DNA of 64,000 nucleotides from Urechidicola vernalis. GTDB lineage: Bacteria > Bacteroidota > Bacteroidia > Flavobacteriales > Flavobacteriaceae. The stretch is taken from the NCBI RefSeq assembly GCF_031846385.1, contig NZ_JAVRHV010000001.1, positions 372,001 to 436,000 on the forward strand, written 5' to 3'. Both the position numbers and the translations under genes were made by a program. Below are positions 8,662 through 16,500 of this stretch, piece after piece. The notes under the pieces are model-generated. The model had not been told where the DNA came from. It did no database searches and worked only from the letters and a program-made list of their open reading frames with translations. Numbering within the stretch: position 1 is the stretch's first letter; each line of letters opens with the position of its first letter.

Positions 8662-9531
8662 ATGATGAAACGATCCCTCTTAAAGAGTATAGCCATTGCA
8701 TGTTTATTATATGCCCCATTTACATTTTCGCAGAATTCAGATATTGATGAAACTGAAAAGAAACCTATAAAAGTAGGAGTAAAGGCGGGTTTTAGTTTAG
8801 GTAACTTGACCGATGGTAATGATAATATTTACACAAAGGAATATGAATCTAAAAGTGGAATGGATGTTGGTGTTCAAGTTACATTTTCAATTAATGATTT
8901 AATTTCTATTCAAACTGAAATAAACTATACGGATAGAGGTGGTACTAGAAAAGGCATGCAACCAGCACCGAGTGATGAGTTAAGTGGTATGTTAAATCAA
9001 TTCTTGCCATTAATAGGGATGCCGTTAGTAACAGATCAAAATCCTTTGTACGCAGATTTTGATAGTGAATTTGATATTGATTATATAGAAGTTCCGGTTT
9101 TAGTACAATTTGGTTGGGGAGACGATTTAAGATTTCATATTGAAGCAGGACCTTATATAGGCTACATGTTATGCGCAACCCAAAAAACGATGGGCAATAG
9201 TGAGTTCTATTATGATGAAGCAGGAACGAATGAAGTCGTTGTTCCGAATCCATATTTCGATCCAACGAATCCTGCTAATGGACCGCAATTTGTGCCAATT
9301 GGAGCGCAAGATCTTACTGCTGATACTGATATTACGGATGATTTACGAACAATAAATTTTGGAGGAATAATTGGCCTAGGTTTGAGTAAAAACATTAGCG
9401 ATAAAAGTTCTCTGTTTTTAAACGCACGTGGTTCTTATGGTTTTACAGCAATACAGTTCGATGAAACATTTGGTCAAAGTCATATTGGAGGAGTTGTATT
9501 TTCTCTAGGATATGCCTATGCATTGGATTAA
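8662..9531 (+). CDS. Outer-membrane beta-barrel protein (PorT/porin-like)
   Basis: 289 aa with a signal peptide (MKRSLLKSIAIACLLYAPFT, cleavage near FSQ). The mature part begins KPIKVGVKAGFSLGNL, the usual first strand of the OMP_b-brl_2 (PorT-like) barrels of Bacteroidota. Alternating hydrophobic/polar strands recur to the end, which is the aromatic/hydrophobic strand GGVVFSLGYAYALD. A conserved strand IDYIEVPVLVQFGWG also fits the family. Role: small outer-membrane barrel of unknown cargo. Two Met codons stand in tandem at the start; either can initiate. A terminator follows. The gene lies 43 bases after the MscS gene and may be co-transcribed with it. Confidence 0.85.
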   Translation: MMKRSLLKSIAIACLLYAPFTFSQNSDIDETEKKPIKVGVKAGFSLGNLTDGNDNIYTKEYESKSGMDVGVQVTFSINDLISIQTEINYTDRGGTRKGMQPAPSDELSGMLNQFLPLIGMPLVTDQNPLYADFDSEFDIDYIEVPVLVQFGWGDDLRFHIEAGPYIGYMLCATQKTMGNSEFYYDEAGTNEVVVPNPYFDPTNPANGPQFVPIGAQDLTADTDITDDLRTINFGGIIGLGLSKNISDKSSLFLNARGSYGFTAIQFDETFGQSHIGGVVFSLGYAYALD

Positions 9532-9552
9532 AAATAATAATTAAAACATTGA

Positions 9553-9590
9553 AAATGAGTCTGATTTAAAATCGGGCTCATTTTTTTTTT
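9553..9590 (+). terminator. Intrinsic terminator after the barrel gene
   Basis: Stem ATGAGTCTGAT / ATCGGGCTCAT (with G-T pairs) and a loop of about four bases, followed by ten or more T. It ends the MscS/barrel transcript just before the sigma-factor promoter region. Confidence 0.85.
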
Positions 9591-9657
9591 GGAATTAATG
9601 CGACACTTTTATTTTAGTTTCGTTATACTATTGAAGGCTAACCAAAGAAACCTTTTT

Positions 9658-10224
9658 TTGAAAGAAGAAGAATTAATAAAAGAGTGTAAAAAGAATAATT
9701 ATACTGCTCAAATGCAATTATATAATATGCATAAAAGACAGGTATTTAATGCCAGTTGGCGAATTCTTAAAAACAAGCAGGATGCAGAGGATGTGTTGCA
9801 AGATTCTTTTATAAAGGGATTTAGAAAAGTAGAGCAACTTAAAGACGACACTAATATAGGAGCGTGGTTTAAAAGGATAGCAATAAACCGTTCTTTAGAT
9901 GTTTTAAGAAAAAGAAATAAACAATGGATGGATGATGTTGATGAGATTGAAATTGAAGCAGATGTGAATTCTGATGATTTAATTGAAGAGGAAAGCATCA
10001 CAATAGATTTAATTAAAGAGTGTATTCATAATCTTAGTGAGAAATATAGAGTGATTTTAACCCTGTATCTAATCGAAAATTACAACCATAGAGAGATTAG
10101 TGAAGAACTTCAATTAAAAGAGAGCACGGTTAGAAATCAATACATAAGAGGAAAGAAGAAATTAAAGGAAATGTTCCATAAACATAGAAGTCATGAATTT
10201 AAGGCAATGCATACAGCAAAATAA
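9658..10224 (+). CDS. ECF-type RNA polymerase sigma factor
   Basis: About 188 aa from a TTG start at 9658. Region 2 (LYNMHKRQVFNASWRILKNK ... DAEDVLQDSFIKGF) binds core polymerase and the -10 region; region 4 near the C-terminus (EKYRVILTLYLIENYNHREI ... KESTVRNQ) is the HTH that reads -35. Start choice: an ATG at 9598 lies only eight bases past the terminator T run and would add a hydrophobic leader not expected in this family, whereas TTG 9658 begins LKEEELIKECKKN, the usual N-terminus. A possible promoter (TTG 9589, then TATTTTAG at 9610-9617) lies between. The last 32 bases overlap the downstream putative anti-sigma gene. Confidence 0.9.
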   Translation: MKEEELIKECKKNNYTAQMQLYNMHKRQVFNASWRILKNKQDAEDVLQDSFIKGFRKVEQLKDDTNIGAWFKRIAINRSLDVLRKRNKQWMDDVDEIEIEADVNSDDLIEEESITIDLIKECIHNLSEKYRVILTLYLIENYNHREISEELQLKESTVRNQYIRGKKKLKEMFHKHRSHEFKAMHTAK

Positions 10225-10807
10225 AGAACAATTAGATTCAGAAAATGTATCCATAGATGTTGATTTAAGTTTTGAAAAAAGGCTGAAAAAAGAATTGCAT
10301 CCGCAAAAAAGGAATAAGGTAATTTACCTAAGATTTATAACTGTAGCGGCCAGTGCAGTTTTACTTTTTACACTTGGAAACATTGCAATAGAATCGGTAG
10401 ATTTTAAAAATGATAAAATACAGATTTTAGCAAATTTAAGCAATGACTCTGCTGGAACTCGATTGGAGGGCGTGTATCATTTTGAGGATAAATATGAAAA
10501 GGAAGATGCCCAAATTATGGAAACACTAATCCATATTTTACATAATGATGAAAATGTAAATGTGAAGATAGCGACCGTAGAAGCCTTATTAAAATTCCCG
10601 AACAGTGAATTGGTAAGAGAAAATTTAATTACTGCGTTAGAAAAAGAAACGGCACCGCTGGTGCAAATAAAATTGATTAAGTCGTTGGGTGCTTTAAGAG
10701 AAAACCGTGCACAAAAATCTCTTGAAAATCTAATGAATAATCAAGAAACCCTGCCAATTGTATTGAGCAATGCATCTTTAGCAATGGCAACAATTAATAA
10801 TAAGTAA
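10193..10807 (+). CDS. Putative membrane anti-sigma factor with HEAT-like repeats
   Basis: 204 aa. A cytoplasmic N-terminal stretch (~1-42, rich in charged residues) leads to one membrane helix at ~44-66 (VIYLRFITVAASAVLLFTLG). An extracytoplasmic part follows whose last ~100 residues show two to three HEAT-like helical pairs (NVKIATVEALLKFPNSE; VQIKLIKSLGALRENRAQ; VLSNASLAMATIN). The 32-base overlap with the sigma gene and the one-helix topology point to a cognate anti-sigma factor that holds the ECF sigma at the membrane. No classical zinc anti-sigma (ZAS) motif is visible, so the role rests on context. It is followed by the DUF4097-like gene after ten bases. Confidence 0.7.
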   Translation: MNLRQCIQQNKEQLDSENVSIDVDLSFEKRLKKELHPQKRNKVIYLRFITVAASAVLLFTLGNIAIESVDFKNDKIQILANLSNDSAGTRLEGVYHFEDKYEKEDAQIMETLIHILHNDENVNVKIATVEALLKFPNSELVRENLITALEKETAPLVQIKLIKSLGALRENRAQKSLENLMNNQETLPIVLSNASLAMATINNK

Positions 10808-10817
10808 AACAGATATT

Positions 10818-11759
10818 ATGAAAACAAAGCTATATTTAACTGTAATAGTTTCTCTTTGCATCACATTTTTGATGCAGGCACAAGAAACTAAAATTCCATT
10901 TAATTCCGGAGTTCTAAAACTCTGCTCCTCCAAGAATTTTAATATAAAAGGATATGATGGTAAAGAAGTAATGATTAAAAGTTTACATTCAAGCAAAACA
11001 TCGTATTCCTTTTACAATAAGGGCTCTAATAATGAAAGAGTCGTTGTCAGGCAAGCAAGATCAACAGATTTAAGCAGTACTGTAAGGGCCCCAAAATCAA
11101 GAAAAGAAGGAGATTCAATTTATGTTGGTTATTTCTTTAGAACTGATGAAGCAGAAAAAAGTAAAGGATTAAAAAAATTAGGAAAAAAAGCCGAAGCAGA
11201 AGAGAATGGCATTTTTTTAAAGATAGAACAAAAAGGAAATGAATTGATCATCACAGATGATTACGAAGATATGTTTGTAATGGTTAGTGATGAACGCTAC
11301 GAGATTTTAATTCCTAATACTATAAAGTTAGATTGGGATACAAACGGATGCAGCAGTAAAAGGCAAACTAGGTTTTTTAACTCAAAAGCATCAGAATTAG
11401 CCGATTTTAAAGGCGAAGTAGAAATTTCATCGACATTGAACAACCTGCAATTAACCGATGTTTCAGGGCCTGTTACAATCAACACAATTGGAGGTAATGT
11501 AACTGCAGTTTTTGATAAAACTATGCCAAATAAATTGTACTCTATTTATAGCAATAATGGGTTTATAGACATAACCTTGCCCGAAAAGTCTAGCGTAGCA
11601 ATAGATGCTTCGGGAGATGATATTTTAAGTGATTTAGACTTCGATATTCTCTCTGAAAATGCCACTCATAGTGGTCAGCAAATGAAATTGAAATTAGGAT
11701 CTGGAAAAGTAAAAATGAAATTAGATGCTGGTTATGGAAATATTTATTTGAGAAAGTAA
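10818..11759 (+). CDS. Exported DUF4097-like beta-strand (adhesin-like) protein
   Basis: 313 aa. The signal peptide ends near MQAQ. The mature protein is rich in short beta strands. In the C-terminal ~130 residues, repeats such as KGEVEISSTLNNLQLTDVSG and GPVTINTIGGNVTAVF resemble the putative auto-transporter-adhesin/DUF4097 beta-helix seen in many Bacteroidota proteins. A central lysine-rich insertion (KSKGLKKLGKKAEAEE) is present. Likely periplasmic or surface-exposed. It is third in the sigma/anti-sigma operon, a placement common for DUF4097 proteins, so it is probably a target or sensory component of that ECF system. Molecular function unknown. A terminator follows at 11778. Confidence 0.75.
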   Translation: MKTKLYLTVIVSLCITFLMQAQETKIPFNSGVLKLCSSKNFNIKGYDGKEVMIKSLHSSKTSYSFYNKGSNNERVVVRQARSTDLSSTVRAPKSRKEGDSIYVGYFFRTDEAEKSKGLKKLGKKAEAEENGIFLKIEQKGNELIITDDYEDMFVMVSDERYEILIPNTIKLDWDTNGCSSKRQTRFFNSKASELADFKGEVEISSTLNNLQLTDVSGPVTINTIGGNVTAVFDKTMPNKLYSIYSNNGFIDITLPEKSSVAIDASGDDILSDLDFDILSENATHSGQQMKLKLGSGKVKMKLDAGYGNIYLRK

Positions 11760-11777
11760 TCACTTCATTTTTTAATA

Positions 11778-11812
11778 AGAAACCAAAATTACATCTGTAG
11801 TTTTGGTTTTTT
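11778..11812 (+). terminator. Intrinsic terminator of the ECF operon
   Basis: AAACCAAAA pairs with TTTTGGTTT, further extended inside by TAC/GTA, with a T run after. It closes the sigma/anti-sigma/DUF4097 unit. Confidence 0.8.
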
Positions 11813-11854
11813 ATATTTTTGTACAATGCAAGAATTATTAAAATGTTTTGATGG

Positions 11855-12631
11855 ATGGTAAATAAAGAAAAAACTAATCCATCAATAAGTGTTTTAGGTA
11901 GTGGATGGCTAGGGTTATCATTGGTTGATGAAATGGTAACTAAAGGCTTTATCGTTAAAGGATCTACAACATCTGAATCTAAGTTAAAGTTAATAGAAAA
12001 GATAGGAGCGAAGCCATTTGTTATTGATATTGATAATCTAATTACTACCAATATTAGAAATTTCTTGGAAACAGAAATACTTATTGTAAATATTACTTCA
12101 AAAAGTGTAGAAGGGTTTCAAAATTTGATTAATTTCATAAATAATTCACCTGTAGAGAAAGTGATCTTTGTTAGTTCTACATCGGTATATCCATTCACAA
12201 ATAATGAGGTGACTGAAAAAAGCAGTTTAAAAGAATGTGCTCTTGCTACTATCGAATCATTGTTTCAGTCAAGCACTCATTTTAAAACAACTGTTTTAAG
12301 ATTTTCTGGTTTGTATAATGAACAACGACATCCAGGGAATTTTATGAAAAAAGGTAGAATTATTCAAAACCCAGACGGCTATGTAAATCTTATTCATAAA
12401 GGAGATTGTATAGGAATTATTCTTGAGGTTCTTAAACAAGAATGTTGGGGTGAAGTTTTTAACGGGTGCTCTAATAATCACCCAAAAAGAAAGGATTTTT
12501 ATATTGAACAAACTAAGTTGATAGGAAGGGACTCGCCGATATTTAATTATAGTAAACCAACTCAGTTTAAAATTATTGATAACTCAAAATTAAAGCGTGT
12601 TCTAAATTATTCCTTTAAACATGATTTATAA
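11855..12631 (+). CDS. NAD(P)-binding epimerase-like protein (YeeZ-like SDR)
   Basis: 258 aa cytosolic protein with an N-terminal Rossmann fold. The nucleotide loop reads SVLGSGWLGLSL (GxGxxG) at about residues 12-23, followed by the strand GSTTS that meets the ribose. The strand ILIVNITSKSVEGF, then VIFVSSTSVYP and NEVTEKS, resemble atypical extended SDRs of the YeeZ type, which lack a normal catalytic YxxxK. Later blocks HPGNFMKKGRII and NLIHKGDCIGIIL also match that group. The substrate is not known. It stands alone between the ECF operon terminator and a promoter at 12810. Family call is good, function open. Confidence 0.8.
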   Translation: MVNKEKTNPSISVLGSGWLGLSLVDEMVTKGFIVKGSTTSESKLKLIEKIGAKPFVIDIDNLITTNIRNFLETEILIVNITSKSVEGFQNLINFINNSPVEKVIFVSSTSVYPFTNNEVTEKSSLKECALATIESLFQSSTHFKTTVLRFSGLYNEQRHPGNFMKKGRIIQNPDGYVNLIHKGDCIGIILEVLKQECWGEVFNGCSNNHPKRKDFYIEQTKLIGRDSPIFNYSKPTQFKIIDNSKLKRVLNYSFKHDL

Positions 12632-12785
12632 ATTAATTTGGCATGGATTTTGAAATATTCTAAATACCAATGAAACATAAAGTAAGTCTGCACAACTCCA
12701 AATAAGACAGATCTCTAAAAAGAAACATTGGTCATGAAAAAGGTTTGAATTTAACTCTTAAATCTTTGTTAATGCCTATTGGTTT

Positions 12786-12817
12786 TTGTTGAAAATTCAG
12801 TAATAATGTTATCTTTG
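12786..12817 (+). promoter_or_regulatory. Promoter with TATCTTTG -7 element
   Basis: TATCTTTG (12810-12817) followed by GCGC is an exact Bacteroidota -7 box. TTG occurs at 12786 and 12789, 21 and 18 bp upstream. Transcription would begin near 12824, so the ATG at 12864 rather than the TTG at 12825 is the likely start of the next gene. Confidence 0.65.
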
Positions 12818-12863
12818 CGCTCATTTGGAAAAGAAAAGAAACAGCAAGAAGAATAACGAGTCT

Positions 12864-13484
12864 ATGAGTTCAAATTCAAAAACAACCTCAAAGAAATCTA
12901 GATTTAAACTGTTACATCAGTATTACTCCTATACTGGGTTTTACAAGTTTGTAAGACAGAGTATGGTTAAGTCTTTACTGCCTATAGGTTTATTTGTTTT
13001 TGCCTTAATAATGGTTCATCATTACTTAATTGATTTTAACGAACTATTTACCTCTATCGTCAATACATATTCACCGGCAGTAATTTTAGGAGTGTTTTTT
13101 GTATCAGAATCATTTTTAGGATTGGTCCCTCCAGAAATATTCATTGCTTGGGCAGGTAAGAGTTCTCATCCAATGTTATATTTAACATTGCTCGCTATTT
13201 TATCGTATACCGGTGGAATAATATCTTTTTTTATTGGTAAATCAATTTCTAAGTTGCCTTCGGTTTATAATTATCTTGAGGTAAAAATGGAGAAACATAT
13301 TAAGATGATTCGTAAGTGGGGAGGGTTTTTAATTGTTGTGGGGGCCCTTTTACCTATTCCATTTTCAATAACAAGTATTGCAGCTGGTATTATTAATTAT
13401 AAGTTTAGAAACTATATTCTTTTTGGACTTTTAAGATTTGTTAGGTTTTATTTGTACGCATTGGTTATCTTTAACGTCGTTTAA
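12864..13484 (+). CDS. DedA/VTT-domain inner membrane protein
   Basis: 206 aa from ATG 12864; the same frame is open from a TTG at 12825, but that lies at the predicted transcription start. A basic N-terminus (KTTSKKSRFK) leads to a hydrophobic helix at ~50-66, then the VTT/SNARE-associated core: SESFLGLVPPEIFIAWAG, a GGIISFFIGKSI helix, and the re-entrant/loop element KWGGFLIVVGALLPIPFSI with the conserved G-x(n)-P-x-P pattern. DedA/VTT proteins act in lipid transport or scrambling and proton-dependent envelope homeostasis. The neighbour four bases downstream is a small membrane-anchored protein, probably in the same transcript. Confidence 0.85.
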   Translation: MSSNSKTTSKKSRFKLLHQYYSYTGFYKFVRQSMVKSLLPIGLFVFALIMVHHYLIDFNELFTSIVNTYSPAVILGVFFVSESFLGLVPPEIFIAWAGKSSHPMLYLTLLAILSYTGGIISFFIGKSISKLPSVYNYLEVKMEKHIKMIRKWGGFLIVVGALLPIPFSITSIAAGIINYKFRNYILFGLLRFVRFYLYALVIFNVV

Positions 13485-13488
13485 ATAA

Positions 13489-13815
13489 ATGAAGAACAAA
13501 TCCGACATATCTCGATTAAAACTTATGCAACTTTTTGTATTGAATTTTTTTCTATTGACTATACTTTTTAGTGTAGCAATAACTATTGAGTATGGCACTG
13601 ATTTTTTGGTTGAATTTTCATTAGAACTGGAAAATGAAGACGGATACGAAGTTGAGTATGAGAAAGACTTTGAGAATGATGGTGAAAAAGAAAAAATAAC
13701 TCATTACCAGAATTACTATATCCCAAATTATGGGATTACCTCAATTTACAGTTTAAAAGAAGACACCTTAGACTTCTTTGAAAAGATTAAATCTCCACCT
13801 CCGGAGTTTATTTAA
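13489..13815 (+). CDS. Small membrane-anchored acidic protein, unknown
   Basis: 108 aa starting four bases after the VTT gene. There is one N-terminal membrane helix (about residues 13-33, LMQLFVLNFFLLTILFSV), then a strongly acidic region (ELENEDGYEVEYEKDFENDG) and a tail rich in Tyr and Pro (YYIPNYGITS ... PPPEF). No family recognised. The tight spacing suggests it is co-translated with the VTT protein and may be an accessory to it. It is real by coding context rather than by homology. Confidence 0.6.
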   Translation: MKNKSDISRLKLMQLFVLNFFLLTILFSVAITIEYGTDFLVEFSLELENEDGYEVEYEKDFENDGEKEKITHYQNYYIPNYGITSIYSLKEDTLDFFEKIKSPPPEFI

Positions 13816-13882
13816 TCTAAGCATTAAATTCAGAATACCTTTTGGGTTTTAAAAACCTATTCAATCTAATTATAAACGCACA

Positions 13883-13890
13883 TAATTTTG
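13883..13890 (+). promoter_or_regulatory. -7 promoter element TAATTTTG
   Basis: Exact TAnnTTTG match 23 bp before the SulP start codon. No obvious TTG at the -33 distance. Confidence 0.5.
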
Positions 13891-13912
13891 TGCACAAACA
13901 CAATTACTATTT

Positions 13913-15745
13913 ATGAAATTATTTGATTTCAAACATTTTAAAAGTGACATGTTTGGTGGTATTACCGCCGGTATTGTTGCATTACCACTAGCGCTCGCTT
14001 TTGGTGTTAGTTCAGGACTAGGGCCAAGCGCTGGTTTATATGGCGCCATATTTGTTAGTTTTTTCGCCGCACTTTTTGGAGGTACAAATACACAAATTTC
14101 AGGTCCAACTGCGCCTATGACTGCAGTAAGTATGGTTGTTATTGCAGGTATTGTAGCAACTTTTGAGGGAGATATTTCAAAAGCGTTACCAGCCATATTA
14201 ACAGTTTTTCTATTAGCAGGATTAATGCAGGTAGGATTAGGATTACTAGGAATAGGAAAATATATTAAGTATATACCTTACCCCGTAGTATCTGGATTTA
14301 TGACCGCAATTGGTGTTATTATTTTAGTAACACAAATATTGCCAACGGTTGGGTATTATCCAAAAGAGGATGCTGCATTTGTTGAGCAATTTAAACCACA
14401 GGCTGAAGCAGTTATTTTAGAAGGAATCTTAGAGGATGAAGCGGCAGAAGATATTTTAGTATTGGAACATTTTGAAGAAACTATAAACAGGGCAAATCAA
14501 ATTACAGATGCGCAAATTTTAAAAGAATCACAGAGTTTAGCAGGAAAAGATTCTTCTGGTGTATTGGGTTCAATCAAGGCTTTACCTAGAGCTCTTCAAA
14601 ATATTAACTGGTTAGAATTAATATTAGCACTTGGTACTATAATTATTATTTATGGATTTAAGAGAATTACAACAGCAGTGCCAAGTACTTTGGTTGCTTT
14701 AGTTGTAATGGCAGGAATAGCAATTGGGTTTGGATTGGACTATAGACCAATTGAAGAAATTCCAAGTGGGTTGCCTATTCCAAACTTTGGAATCTTTACG
14801 GAGTTTAGTTTTGGTTCAATTACACCATATATATTTACGGCATTAACATTGGCTTTATTAGGAGCAATTGACTCCTTATTAACTTCAGTAGTTGCAGATA
14901 ATATGACAAAAACCAAGCACAAGCCAAATAAGGAATTAGTTGGTCAAGGTATTGGTAATAGTGTAGCTGCTTTGTTTGGTGGTATTCCAGGTGCCGGGGC
15001 AACAATTAGAACGGTTGTAAATATTAACGCAGGTGGTAAAACACGTTTGTCAGGTATGATGGCCGGAGTTTTATTGTTAATTATTTTATTAGCGCTAGGT
15101 CCAATCGCATCTAAAATTCCAGCAGCAGTTTTAGCAGGTATTTTAATTACAGTTGGTATTGGTGTAATGGATTATAAAGGTTTAAAGGCTATTCCTTATA
15201 TGCCAAAACCAGAAGTAATCATTATGCTTACGGTACTAATTTTATCTTCAGTTTGGAACTTGGTTTATGCAGTGGGAATTGGTCTTGTAATTGCTTCCTT
15301 AATGTTTATGAAGAAAATGGGGGATTTAACTGCAAAACGATCAGATATAAAACCTATTGAAAGTGAAAAAGGAGCAGAGGATGATTTAAGTATTCCATCA
15401 GATTTAAAGAAAGATATTTATGTTAAGCACATAAAAGGACCCTTATTCTTTGGATCAACGAGTGATTTCCAAGAATTATCTAAACAAATCCCTGATTCTG
15501 CAACTGATGTAATAATTCGTATGGGACGAATGCAATATATTGATCAGTCTGGATTATATGCAATGGAAGATGTTGTTCAAGAACTTATGAAGAATGGTAA
15601 AAATGTATTCTTAGTAAATATGTTAGAACAACCTAAATATATGTTAGAAAGGATCGATATTATTCCTGATTTAATTCCAAATGAACACATCTTTGATCAT
15701 TTTGAAGAAGCAGTAGCATGTATTAAAAAAGAACATTCAAATTAA
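13913..15745 (+). CDS. SulP family inorganic anion (probably bicarbonate) transporter
   Basis: 610 aa. It begins with the SulP signature region (DMFGGITAGIVALPLALAFG, then TNTQISGPTAPMT) and has 12-14 hydrophobic segments to about residue 470. An insertion of ~60 acidic residues (EQFKPQAEAVILEGILEDEA...) lies near 155-215. A cytoplasmic STAS domain follows at ~490-605 (IKGPLFFGSTSDFQEL; MQYIDQSGLYAMEDV). SulP proteins carry sulfate, bicarbonate or other anions. The beta-carbonic anhydrase gene starts 13 bases downstream, strongly suggesting Na+-coupled bicarbonate uptake of the BicA kind. The substrate is inferred from context, not from binding residues. Confidence 0.93.
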   Translation: MKLFDFKHFKSDMFGGITAGIVALPLALAFGVSSGLGPSAGLYGAIFVSFFAALFGGTNTQISGPTAPMTAVSMVVIAGIVATFEGDISKALPAILTVFLLAGLMQVGLGLLGIGKYIKYIPYPVVSGFMTAIGVIILVTQILPTVGYYPKEDAAFVEQFKPQAEAVILEGILEDEAAEDILVLEHFEETINRANQITDAQILKESQSLAGKDSSGVLGSIKALPRALQNINWLELILALGTIIIIYGFKRITTAVPSTLVALVVMAGIAIGFGLDYRPIEEIPSGLPIPNFGIFTEFSFGSITPYIFTALTLALLGAIDSLLTSVVADNMTKTKHKPNKELVGQGIGNSVAALFGGIPGAGATIRTVVNINAGGKTRLSGMMAGVLLLIILLALGPIASKIPAAVLAGILITVGIGVMDYKGLKAIPYMPKPEVIIMLTVLILSSVWNLVYAVGIGLVIASLMFMKKMGDLTAKRSDIKPIESEKGAEDDLSIPSDLKKDIYVKHIKGPLFFGSTSDFQELSKQIPDSATDVIIRMGRMQYIDQSGLYAMEDVVQELMKNGKNVFLVNMLEQPKYMLERIDIIPDLIPNEHIFDHFEEAVACIKKEHSN

Positions 15746-15757
15746 ATTTTAGAAAAA

Positions 15758-16369
15758 ATGAAAGCACAAACTAAAGAAAGTCAAGATAAATTAAATGGAG
15801 CGGCAGCAATCCAACTATTAAAAGATGGTAACGAAAGATTCGCTGCGAGTACTAAAGCAGAGAGAAACTTGTTAGAGCAAGTAGGAGACACTAGTGGAGG
15901 ACAATTTCCATTTGCGGCCGTGCTTAGTTGTATAGATTCTCGTGTGCCTGCAGAGATTGTATTTGATCAAGGTATTGGTGATATTTTCAGTGCTCGTGTT
16001 GCAGGAAATATTATTAACGAAGATATTTTAGGTTCTATAGAATATGCTTGTAAAGTAGCGGGTTCTAAAGCAATAGTCGTATTAGGCCACTCTAAATGTG
16101 GTGCGGTAACAGCAGCATGTAAAGGAGTAGAACTAGGAAATATTACAGCGCTATTAAGTAAAATTCAACCTGCAGTAAACGAAATTAAGCCTACAGTAGA
16201 TGAGTTTACTCCTGAAGCAATAGAAACAGTTTCTGAAACGAATGTAAAGCATTCAATAGAAAACATTCGAAAAGAAAGTCCAATTTTAGCAGAAATGGAA
16301 AGCAATGGCGAAATTGAAATCGTTGGTGCTATTTATCATGTTGAAAGTGGACAAGTTACTTGGTTATAA
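15758..16369 (+). CDS. Beta-class carbonic anhydrase
   Basis: 203 aa cytosolic enzyme interconverting CO2 and bicarbonate. Zinc ligands are visible as Cys58 in SCIDSR and His111/Cys114 in GHSKCGAV. The catalytic Asp60-Arg62 dyad is intact. VAGNIINEDILGSIEYA matches the family dimer region. No signal peptide. It lies 13 bases after the SulP transporter gene and is closed by a hairpin, so the two form a two-gene bicarbonate uptake/hydration operon. Length and motifs are complete. Confidence 0.96.
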   Translation: MKAQTKESQDKLNGAAAIQLLKDGNERFAASTKAERNLLEQVGDTSGGQFPFAAVLSCIDSRVPAEIVFDQGIGDIFSARVAGNIINEDILGSIEYACKVAGSKAIVVLGHSKCGAVTAACKGVELGNITALLSKIQPAVNEIKPTVDEFTPEAIETVSETNVKHSIENIRKESPILAEMESNGEIEIVGAIYHVESGQVTWL

Positions 16370-16392
16370 ACTAAGTATAGATTGTATATGTA

Positions 16393-16426
16393 AGGGCTTC
16401 GAAGAAATTCGAAGCCTTTTTGTTTT
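16393..16426 (+). terminator. Intrinsic terminator of the SulP-carbonic anhydrase operon
   Basis: GGCTTCGAA / TTCGAAGCC stem with a GAAA loop, followed by TTTTTGTTTTTT. Confidence 0.9.
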
Positions 16427-16451
16427 TTAGTAAATCACATACATTATTGTG

Positions 16452-16459
16452 TATATTTG
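16452..16459 (+). promoter_or_regulatory. -7 promoter element TATATTTG
   Basis: Exact TAnnTTTG match 41 bp before the S9 peptidase start, just after the previous terminator. Confidence 0.5.
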
Positions 16460-16500
16460 AGACGCTTAAATAAATATAACCAATCAATAAAATTATAAAA

